Source of the DNA: Leucobacter komagatae | GTDB taxonomy: Bacteria > Actinomycetota > Actinomycetes > Actinomycetales > Microbacteriaceae | Assembly: GCF_000834055.1 (NCBI RefSeq) | Contig: NZ_JXSQ01000018.1 | Span: 1 to 64,000, forward strand | DNA length: 64,000 bases | Direction: 5' to 3' | Part shown: positions 57,998 through 64,000 of the stretch, one piece after another | Position numbering within the stretch: position 1 is the stretch's first letter | Layout of the letters: every line of letters begins with the position of its first letter | Position numbers and translations under genes: made by a program | The notes under the pieces: generated by a model | Seen by the model: only the letters and a program-made list of their open reading frames with translations | Database searches by the model: none | Told to the model about the DNA's origin: nothing

Positions 57998-58625
57998 CGA
58001 CGCGGCGCTCCTCAGGGAGGCCCTGCAGGCGCTGCTCGAGCGCATGGGGCACGAGATCGTCGCGTCGGCCGCCGATGCGACCGAGCTCGTCGCCAGGTAC
58101 CGCGCGCTCGATGCCGCGCCCGATCTCGTCGTGACCGACGTCAGGATGCCGCCGACCCGCACGGACGACGGGCTGCGGGCGGCACTCGAGATTCGCGCGC
58201 TGGCTCCCGGGCAGCCGATCCTCGCGCTGTCGCAGTACGTCGCGGATCGCTACGCCCGCGACCTGCTCACCCTGTCCGACGGCGCCGTGGGGTACCTGCT
58301 GAAGGAACGGGTGAACCGCGTGGCGGACTTCAGCCAGGCGATCGAGACTGTCGCCGCTGGCGGCACCGTGATCGACCCAGAGGTCACGCAGCACCTACTG
58401 CGGCAGGGCAGGCCAGGGCCCCTCGACGAGCTCAGCGGGCGCGAGCGCGAGGTGCTCGAGCTCATGGCCGAGGGGGCGTCTAACGGTGAGATCGGCGCGA
58501 AGCTCTTCATCAGCGACGCCGCCGTGCGCAAACACATAGGCAAGATCTTCGCGAGGCTCGGGCTGCAGCCGTCGGAGGAGAACCGACGCGTGCGCGCGAT
58601 CCTCACGTACCTGCAGACGCGATAG
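57978..58625 (+). CDS. LuxR/NarL-type response regulator
   Basis: 215 residues from GTG 57978 with GGGGGAGGAG upstream, inside the end of the kinase gene. Receiver domain with the phospho-acceptor aspartate in DLVVTDVRMPP and the conserved lysine in YLLKERV; the C-terminal helix-turn-helix has LSGREREVLELMAEGASNGEIGAKLFISDAAVRKHIGKI, cited in part. It should be phosphorylated by the upstream kinase and probably controls the divergent ABC operon. Confidence 0.94.
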   Translation: MRILLADDAALLREALQALLERMGHEIVASAADATELVARYRALDAAPDLVVTDVRMPPTRTDDGLRAALEIRALAPGQPILALSQYVADRYARDLLTLSDGAVGYLLKERVNRVADFSQAIETVAAGGTVIDPEVTQHLLRQGRPGPLDELSGREREVLELMAEGASNGEIGAKLFISDAAVRKHIGKIFARLGLQPSEENRRVRAILTYLQTR

Positions 58626-58658
58626 CGTGGGCCGAAGGGTGTGTCAGCGTGTGCGCGG

Positions 58659-60275
58659 CTAGAGCCGATCGTGCACGAAGCGACCGTCGACGACCGTCGC
58701 CGCGACGCCGAGCGACGCCAGCTCGTCCGGGGTGGCCGTCACAGGGTTCCCGGCCCAAATCGTGAGATCGGCGACCGCGCCAGGCGCGAGGAAGCCGCGA
58801 TCAGCGATGCCCCTGGCCTCGGCCGGCCACAGCGTGTAGGCGAGGAGCGCCTCTTCGCCCGTGAGTCGCTGCTCCGGCTCGAATACCGGAGCACCCGAGA
58901 CGCCAGGCGTGCTGCGGCCTCGCGCCCAGGCCATGCCGATGCGCGGGTCGTAGTGCGCGACGGGCCAGTCCGAGCCGAGCGTGACGCGGGTGCCGGTGTC
59001 GAGCACGTCGCGCACCCGATACCCGGTTGCCGCGCGCTCTCCGAGTCGCTGCGCCCAGTTATCGCTGTTGTCGCCCTCGCGCCACTGCATGTGGAGCGGC
59101 TGCATCGAAGCGGTGACGCCGGATCCACTGAGCTTCTCAAGATCCTCATCGGCGAGCACCTCAAGGTGCTCGATCGAGTGCTGCCGCGCGCCCTCGTGGG
59201 TGGGAAGCTCAGCGTAGGTGTCGAGCACGCGGTTCACAGCGAAGTCGCCGACGGCGTGCGTCGCGATCACCATACCTGCGTCATGGTACGCGCGAACCAC
59301 CTCGCGGAACCGGTTCCAGTCTGGCCAGAACGCATTCCTGCCGTCCCCGCATGAGTCGGCCTCGTGGAGCCAGGCGGTGCCCGTGTCGATGACGCCGTCG
59401 CTGAACAGCTTGATGCCGTCGGACTCCCAAAGCTGGCCGCGGCGATCTTTTGCCGCGATCACCCGCGCGACCGCCCCGTCGTCGTCACTCACTGCGTGCC
59501 AGTGGTGGATCACGAGCCGATGATCGAGCTCGCCGCGCTGCTCCAGCTCTTCGACGAGGTCCACCGTGTGCGGCTTGCCGTCCATGATCGCGCCACCCGT
59601 GAGCCCAACGGCAGCGAGGGTTCTGAACATGTCGCGCAACGCGTCGCGCTCTGCGTCGTGCGAGCGGGGAGGGACAGCGTCGAAGACGAGCTTGTAGGCG
59701 GAGGGTTCGCGCAGTTCTCCGGTCATCTCGCCAGCCTCGTCAGTGACCACCTCGGAGGGGTCGTCGAACGTCGGCGGTGAGGTGACGCCCGCTGCGGCGA
59801 GGGCTGCGGCGTTTGCGAGGCCGGAGTGCAGATCGTAGAACATTGCAGCGAAGGGCCTGCCTCCGGCGGCGCTGTCGAACAGGCTGCCGTGTACGCCAGA
59901 GCGCTCGAACGGCTCAAACTCGAGGTTCCAGCCGAGCACCCAAGCGTCCTGTGGGAGCGTTGCCGCGTATTCGGCGACTGCCCGCTGCAGCTCGGAGACA
60001 GTGCTGAGCCCGCCGAGATCCACACCGCGAGTCACTTCGACCGCCCAGTGCGGGTGCGTGTGGGAGTCAAACAGGCCGGGCGTGACGGTGCTGCCGCCGG
60101 CATCGCGCACGGGGAGCCCCGCGGCCGATGCGAGCGCCGCGATCTCGGTGTCCGTGCTGATGGCCGTGATGCGGCCGTGCTCGACAAGCAGCGCGGTCGC
60201 GCCAGTGTGTTGCTCGGAATTGGTGATGAGGTGGGCGCCGATGAGGGCAAAGCTGTTCTTCAAGGTGTTCGTCAT
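58659..60275 (-). CDS. Amidohydrolase (YtcJ-like)
   Basis: 538 residues from ATG 60275. Metal-dependent hydrolase fold: VTPGLFDSHTHPHW with the HxH zinc pair, central VIHHWHAVSDD and ATHAVGDFAVN, IEHLEVL, then TLGSDWPVAHYDPRIG with the catalytic aspartate. YtcJ-type proteins are active on N-acyl or formyl amides in a few known cases; here the substrate is unknown. Convergent with the response regulator gene; the frameshifted GNAT gene ends ten bases upstream on the same strand. Confidence 0.88.
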   Translation of the reverse strand: MTNTLKNSFALIGAHLITNSEQHTGATALLVEHGRITAISTDTEIAALASAAGLPVRDAGGSTVTPGLFDSHTHPHWAVEVTRGVDLGGLSTVSELQRAVAEYAATLPQDAWVLGWNLEFEPFERSGVHGSLFDSAAGGRPFAAMFYDLHSGLANAAALAAAGVTSPPTFDDPSEVVTDEAGEMTGELREPSAYKLVFDAVPPRSHDAERDALRDMFRTLAAVGLTGGAIMDGKPHTVDLVEELEQRGELDHRLVIHHWHAVSDDDGAVARVIAAKDRRGQLWESDGIKLFSDGVIDTGTAWLHEADSCGDGRNAFWPDWNRFREVVRAYHDAGMVIATHAVGDFAVNRVLDTYAELPTHEGARQHSIEHLEVLADEDLEKLSGSGVTASMQPLHMQWREGDNSDNWAQRLGERAATGYRVRDVLDTGTRVTLGSDWPVAHYDPRIGMAWARGRSTPGVSGAPVFEPEQRLTGEEALLAYTLWPAEARGIADRGFLAPGAVADLTIWAGNPVTATPDELASLGVAATVVDGRFVHDRL

Positions 60276-60285
60276 GCTCGCTCGA

Positions 60286-60905
60286 TCACGCCGCAATCTG
60301 GCCGGCTCGCGCGTGTGGCTGTCGCCACATCACGCACACGCCAGACGCTGCGCCGTCGAGTTCGTGCTGGTGAGCGAAGCCGAGCCTTTCGTACAGCCGA
60401 GCGTTGCGGGGGGACGTTGCTTCGAGTGAGGCAATGCAACCCGCTGCGTCGATTGAAGCCAAGCGGTGTTCGATGAGGCTGTTCCAACGCCGTGGCCTCT
60501 GGCCGCCAGGCAGGTGCCAATGTCGACGAGGTGCCAGTGTGGCTCGGCGGGGTGCTTCCCCTCGCCAGCTGCTTCGTATGCGTCGAGCGCCCGGAGCCCC
60601 CGCCGACCAACGCCGCGGAGCACTCCAGGCGTTGCGGGTAGGCCGGTGTACCACCGAGAGACGCGACCGGGGCGCTTCCAGCGCGCGACGCCGACGATCT
60701 TGTCGGTGTCGGGGTCGACGGCAACGTCGACCGTGTCGAGGCCGCTTAGGCGCATGCTCCACACGAAGTAGTCTGCGATTTTCCGCTGGCGGTGCATGGT
60801 GCCGAGCGGAAGCATTTGTGCGATGACTGGCTCATCGGTGAATGCCTCGGCGAGAACTTTCGCCGCCTCGCGCAGGCGCTTCGGCTCGAGTGAACGAATC
60901 TGCAC
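60286..60905 (-). pseudogene. GNAT family N-acetyltransferase, frameshifted
   Basis: GTG 60905 has AAGGAGGA just upstream. The first frame gives VQIRSLEPKRLREAAKVLAEAF and, through VGVARWKRPGR, HWHLVDIGTCLAARGHGVG. The family sequence then continues in another frame as NSLIEHRLASIDAAGCIASL and LEATSPRNARLYERLGFAHQHE to the stop at 60286. Restoring one G at about 60484 (GTT-GGG-AAC-AGC) repairs it, giving a 206-residue GNAT of the kind with acetyl-CoA loop ARGHGVGNSLI. Length 620 = 206 codons plus 2. Confidence 0.8.
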
Positions 60906-61095
60906 TATTCCTCCTTCGCTGTGCCCGCCATTGGGCCGGATGCTCATCCGCGACCATGATACTGGGCCGTGCCCTCAGAACGCGCTGAATGTGTCAGCGT
61001 TACCGTGAGGTCGCGTTCAGTATCCATGTGTGCGCGGCGCTGAGGCGGCCCGTGGTGTGACGTCCAAGTCGTTCCGGCCAGAAGTGTCACAGGCC

Positions 61096-61124
61096 TTGCA
61101 ATGTACCCCTAGGGGGTATACGCT
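61096..61124 (+). promoter_or_regulatory. Promoter of the copper operon
   Basis: TTGCAA (61096-61101), 17-nt spacer, TACGCT (61119-61124). The first CsoR-type operator fills the spacer, so a bound repressor would block polymerase. Confidence 0.7.
61104..61118. promoter_or_regulatory. CsoR-type operator 1
   Basis: TACCCCTAGGGGGTA, a near-perfect dyad of C-rich and G-rich arms, the form known for CsoR copper-sensing repressors. It lies between -35 and -10 of the operon promoter. Confidence 0.75.
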
Positions 61125-61137
61125 TGCCGTATTGCAG

Positions 61138-61152
61138 TACCCGTAGGGGGTA
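61138..61152. promoter_or_regulatory. CsoR-type operator 2
   Basis: TACCCGTAGGGGGTA, a second copy 34 bp downstream of the first, just past the expected transcription start. Two sites suggest cooperative or tight repression. Confidence 0.7.
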
Positions 61153-61174
61153 TTCACTGTGGAAGGGAAGCGAC

Positions 61175-61387
61175 ATGGCTACGACCGAATATCAGGTAAC
61201 CGGGATGACGTGCTCACACTGCGAGATGTCGATCCGCGAAGAAATCAGTGAAATCGATGGCATCGCCGATATTCAGGTGAGCGCCCAGACCGGCAAGCTC
61301 GTGGTGACCGGAGACGACTCGATCGACGACGCACAGGTGCTCGCGGCCGTCACCGAGGCAGGTTACTCGGCGGTGCGATCCGCATGA
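61175..61387 (+). CDS. copZ: Copper chaperone, heavy-metal-associated domain (CopZ-like)
   Basis: 70 residues from ATG 61175 (GGAAGGGAAG upstream). A single HMA domain with the metal motif GMTCSHC and a ferredoxin-like beta-alpha-beta pattern (VTGMTCSHCEMSIREEISEI, VSAQTGKLVVTG, AVTEAGYSAV). It would carry Cu(I) to the CopA ATPase encoded in the same operon. Its stop overlaps the next start (ATGA). Confidence 0.92.
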   Translation: MATTEYQVTGMTCSHCEMSIREEISEIDGIADIQVSAQTGKLVVTGDDSIDDAQVLAAVTEAGYSAVRSA

Positions 61388-61587
61388 ACGCCGGAGTACG
61401 CCTCACGCTCTACGGGGTCGGGCTCATCGCCGCCTTCGGTGCAGCGTTCGGCATCGCCGGCGTCGTTGTCCCCGAGAGCTTCGTAGCTGAGTGGATCGCT
61501 GCTGGCAGTGACGACGCAGCGGCAACGGGTCACGAAACGCCCGCATCAGTCGACGAGAAGCAGGAGCCGGCAGACGACGCTCACTGA
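61384..61587 (+). CDS. Small single-pass membrane protein in copper operon, unknown function
   Basis: 67 residues. One hydrophobic helix at about 8-31 ([21 protein letters not shown]) and a short acidic outer tail with a single His near residue 50 (ATGHETP) and His67 at the end. No metal-binding CxxC. It is coupled to copZ (ATGA) and lies 50 bases before copA, so it is expressed with both. Its role, perhaps as a CopA partner, is not known to me. Confidence 0.75.
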   Translation: MNAGVRLTLYGVGLIAAFGAAFGIAGVVVPESFVAEWIAAGSDDAAATGHETPASVDEKQEPADDAH

Positions 61588-61637
61588 CCGCATGGTCACC
61601 GCGCCTGAAGAGTTTGGCAAAGAAAAGGAATGAAGGC

Positions 61638-63902
61638 ATGAGCACATCTGCGCTCCCGAGTACGAACACCGGTGTCGAGCTAGAAATTGGCGGCATGACG
61701 TGCGCCTCGTGTGCAAACCGCATCGAGAAGAAGCTGAACAAGCTCGACGGTGTGGTCGCAACCGTCAACTACGCAACCGAGAAAGCGAAAGTGACGGTGC
61801 CGGAGGGCTACGATCCCTCGCTGCTCATCGCCGAGGTTGAAAAGACCGGTTACTCCGCGGTGCTGCCCGAGCCGAAGGGCTCAAAGAAAGCGAGCTCCGA
61901 CGGGGAGAATACCGAAGAGGACGCAGAGCTTGTGTCGCTCCGCCACCGCCTGATCGGCTCGGTCATCCTGACCGTCCCTGTCATCGCGATGGCCATGATC
62001 CCTGCCCTCCAGTTCACCTACTGGCAGTGGGCATCACTCGCGCTCGCGGCCCCCGTGATCGTGTGGGCGGCGTGGCCGTTCCACAAGGCTGCGTGGACGA
62101 ACCTCAAACACGGCGCCGCAACCATGGACACGCTCATCTCGATGGGCACCTCGGCGGCGTTCCTCTGGTCGCTCTACGCCCTGTTCCTCGGAACGGCCGG
62201 CGTGCCAGGCATGACGCACCCCTTCGAATTCACGCTCGCGCCGTCAGACGGTGCAGCGAACATCTACCTCGAGGTGGGTGCTGGCGTCACGATGTTCATC
62301 CTCGCCGGTCGGTACTTCGAGAAGCGCTCGAAGAAGCAGGCAGGTGCCGCGCTGCGCGCCCTGCTTGAGCTCGGCGCGAAAGAGGTAGCGGTGCTGCGCG
62401 GCGGCGTCGAAACGAAGATCCCGGTTGAGGATCTCCGGGTCGGCGACGAGTTCATCGTCCGCCCGGGCGAGAAGATCGCAACCGACGGCGTCGTTGTCTC
62501 GGGAACGTCAGCTGTCGACGCCTCAATGCTTACGGGCGAGGCCGTTCCGGTCGAGGTCGCCGAGGGCGACACCGTCACCGGCGCGACCACGAACGTCGGC
62601 GGCCGCCTTGTCGTGCGCGCCAGCCGGATCGGCTCCGACACCCAGCTCGCCCAGATGGCGAAGCTCGTCGAGGACGCCCAGACAGGCAAGGCCGAGGTGC
62701 AGCGCCTCGCAGACCGGATCTCGGGCATCTTCGTGCCGATCGTGATCATGGTCGCTGCCATCACGCTCGGCGGCTGGCTCGGGGCAGGCTTCCCCGTCTC
62801 CGCGGCATTCACCGCTGCGGTCGCCGTGCTTGTCATCGCGTGCCCGTGCGCCCTGGGGCTCGCGACCCCGACCGCGCTGCTCGTTGGTACGGGCCGCGGC
62901 GCGCAAATGGGCGTGCTCATCAAGGGACCAGAAGTTCTCGAGTCCACCCGCAAGGTCGATACCGTCGTGCTCGACAAGACCGGTACGGTGACCACGGGCA
63001 AGATGACCCTTGTCGACGTGGTGACCGAGCCCGGAACCGACCGTGCCGACCTCATCCGCTTCGCCGGCGCACTAGAAGACGCCTCAGAGCACCCGATCGC
63101 CCAGGCGATCGCAAAGGGTGCCACGCAGGAGGTCGGGACGCTGCCAGAGGTTGAGGGCTTCGCGAACCTCGAGGGTAAGGGCGTGCAGGGCGTCGTCGAC
63201 GGCCACGCAGTCCTCGTCGGCCGTGAGTCACTGCTCGCCGAGTGGTCGCTCCAGCTGAGCCCCGCGCTCGCCGCAACGAAGGCCCGCGCTGAGGGTGAAG
63301 GGAAGACCGTCGTCGCCGTTGGGTGGGACGGTCAGGCCCGCGGGATCCTCATCGTTGCAGACACGGTCAAGCCGTCGAGCGTTGAGGCGATCAAGCGGCT
63401 CAAGGCACTCGGCCTTTCTCCGATCCTGCTCACCGGCGACAATGGGGCGGTTGCCCGCCACATCGCCGCGGAGGTCGGAATCGACGAGGTCATCGCCGAG
63501 GTGCTGCCGAAGGACAAGGTCGACGTCGTCGTCCGGCTTCAGCAGCAGGGCAAGGTCGTCGCGATGATCGGCGACGGCGTGAACGACGCGCCCGCGCTCG
63601 CGCAGGCCGACCTCGGTCTCGCAATGGGAACGGGTGCCGACGTCGCGATCGAAGCATCGGACATCACGCTCGTACGCGGCGACCTCCGCAGCGCTGTCGA
63701 CGCGATCCGTCTCTCCCGCAAGACGCTCTCGACGATCAAGACGAACCTGTTCTGGGCCTTCGCCTACAACGTCGCGGCCATCCCGGTCGCCGCGCTCGGC
63801 ATGCTCAACCCGATGCTAGCCGGAGCTGCGATGGCACTCTCGAGCGTCTTCGTCGTCGGCAACAGTCTGCGCCTGCGCGGCTTCAAGAGCGTCGCGGCCT
63901 AG
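61638..63902 (+). CDS. copA: Copper-exporting P1B-type ATPase
   Basis: 754 residues from ATG 61638 (AAGGAATGAAGG upstream; a TTG at 61614 is a less likely start). One N-terminal HMA domain with GMTCASC, eight membrane helices, the transport motif [10 protein letters not shown] in helix 6, actuator TGEAVPVE (usually TGES or TGEA), phosphorylation motif [14 protein letters not shown] (the HP locus of P1B pumps) and hinge [13 protein letters not shown] plus the NxxY and M-S residues of helices 7-8 ([27 protein letters not shown]) mark Cu(I) specificity. It exports Cu(I) from the cytoplasm. Confidence 0.96.
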   Translation: MSTSALPSTNTGVELEIGGMTCASCANRIEKKLNKLDGVVATVNYATEKAKVTVPEGYDPSLLIAEVEKTGYSAVLPEPKGSKKASSDGENTEEDAELVSLRHRLIGSVILTVPVIAMAMIPALQFTYWQWASLALAAPVIVWAAWPFHKAAWTNLKHGAATMDTLISMGTSAAFLWSLYALFLGTAGVPGMTHPFEFTLAPSDGAANIYLEVGAGVTMFILAGRYFEKRSKKQAGAALRALLELGAKEVAVLRGGVETKIPVEDLRVGDEFIVRPGEKIATDGVVVSGTSAVDASMLTGEAVPVEVAEGDTVTGATTNVGGRLVVRASRIGSDTQLAQMAKLVEDAQTGKAEVQRLADRISGIFVPIVIMVAAITLGGWLGAGFPVSAAFTAAVAVLVIACPCALGLATPTALLVGTGRGAQMGVLIKGPEVLESTRKVDTVVLDKTGTVTTGKMTLVDVVTEPGTDRADLIRFAGALEDASEHPIAQAIAKGATQEVGTLPEVEGFANLEGKGVQGVVDGHAVLVGRESLLAEWSLQLSPALAATKARAEGEGKTVVAVGWDGQARGILIVADTVKPSSVEAIKRLKALGLSPILLTGDNGAVARHIAAEVGIDEVIAEVLPKDKVDVVVRLQQQGKVVAMIGDGVNDAPALAQADLGLAMGTGADVAIEASDITLVRGDLRSAVDAIRLSRKTLSTIKTNLFWAFAYNVAAIPVAALGMLNPMLAGAAMALSSVFVVGNSLRLRGFKSVAA

Positions 63903-63952
63903 CGGTCACGCGCACTATTCAACCAATATCACTCCGAAGGGAAACCACCCGC

Positions 63953-64000
63953 ACGTCTGAAACCCCCGAGGCAACGTCGAGCTGTTGCAGCACCTCCGCG
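63953..64000 (+). CDS. Possible start of a Cys-rich gene at the window edge
   Basis: After AAGGGA at about 63938 there is an open frame to the end of the window reading SETPEATSSCCSTSA after an ACG codon (63953-63955). The Cys-Cys pair and the place after copA suggest a metal-related gene. There is no ATG, GTG or TTG at the expected place, so the true start is unclear. Confidence 0.25.

Overview
The window is chromosomal DNA of a high-GC Gram-positive actinobacterium. The strongest signs are the actinobacterial forms of RpoB and RpoC (both with TTG starts), ClpC, the str genes rpsL-rpsG-fusA-tuf, a mycobacterial-type ArgA, an accD1/accA1-MaoC-CitE gene set, frequent ATGA/GTGA gene overlaps and apparently leaderless promoters. 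Protein style suggests Microbacteriaceae, perhaps Leucobacter or a close relative; this is inference, not a database result. I saw no rRNA, tRNA, CRISPR array, insertion sequence or phage gene, so this reads as core chromosome with small accessory blocks.

Layout. 1-3140: 3' end of a cardiolipin synthase, a histidine phosphatase, a YbjQ protein and a frameshifted ketopantoate-reductase-like gene. 3241-9101: a translationally coupled operon for biotin-dependent methylcrotonyl-CoA-type carboxylase (both subunits), a MaoC hydratase and a CitE-like lyase, then a frameshifted NUDIX gene. 9143-15399 (minus strand): a TetR regulator, then a cluster with zinc-type reductase, acyl-CoA ligase, BadH-like dehydrogenase, BadI-like ring hydrolase and a GAF-LuxR regulator. 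15725-18250: clpC. 18493-20732: DNA alkylation repair (Ada-AlkA fusion plus Ogt). 20792-33774: mixed metabolic, envelope and regulatory genes (argA, DUF4190 protein, FAD dehydrogenase, plsC, CEOS/alanine dehydrogenase family, VanY-type lipoprotein, NUDIX, divergent SDR/TetR pair, SprT, frameshifted spermidine-synthase-like gene, glutaredoxin, PAP2, a membrane protein with an in-frame amber).

34054-48505 is the core block: rpoB, rpoC, three small coupled genes of unknown function, then rpsL-rpsG-fusA-tuf, separated by large GC-rich hairpins. 48706-51572 is a WbpM-like sugar dehydratase followed by a WbpL/WecA-like sugar-phosphate transferase, which together could start a surface glycan. 51599-60905 holds a frameshifted MFS transporter, a YdeI/DUF1905 protein, a methyltransferase, an ABC transporter divergent from a NarL-type two-component system, an amidohydrolase and a frameshifted GNAT gene. 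61175-63902 is a copper export operon (CopZ, small membrane protein, CopA) behind two CsoR-type operators.

Most notable points: a cyclohexanecarboxylate-type ring-degradation gene set with its own regulator and a perfect dyad; RpoB with Asn where rifampicin-sensitive bacteria have His (E. coli position 526); at least seven genes with a -10 box 6-7 nt from the start codon; paired TetR-type and CsoR-type operators placed exactly on promoters; and six peripheral genes with a single-base frameshift or nonsense codon, while all housekeeping genes are intact. All readings are from the sequence alone.
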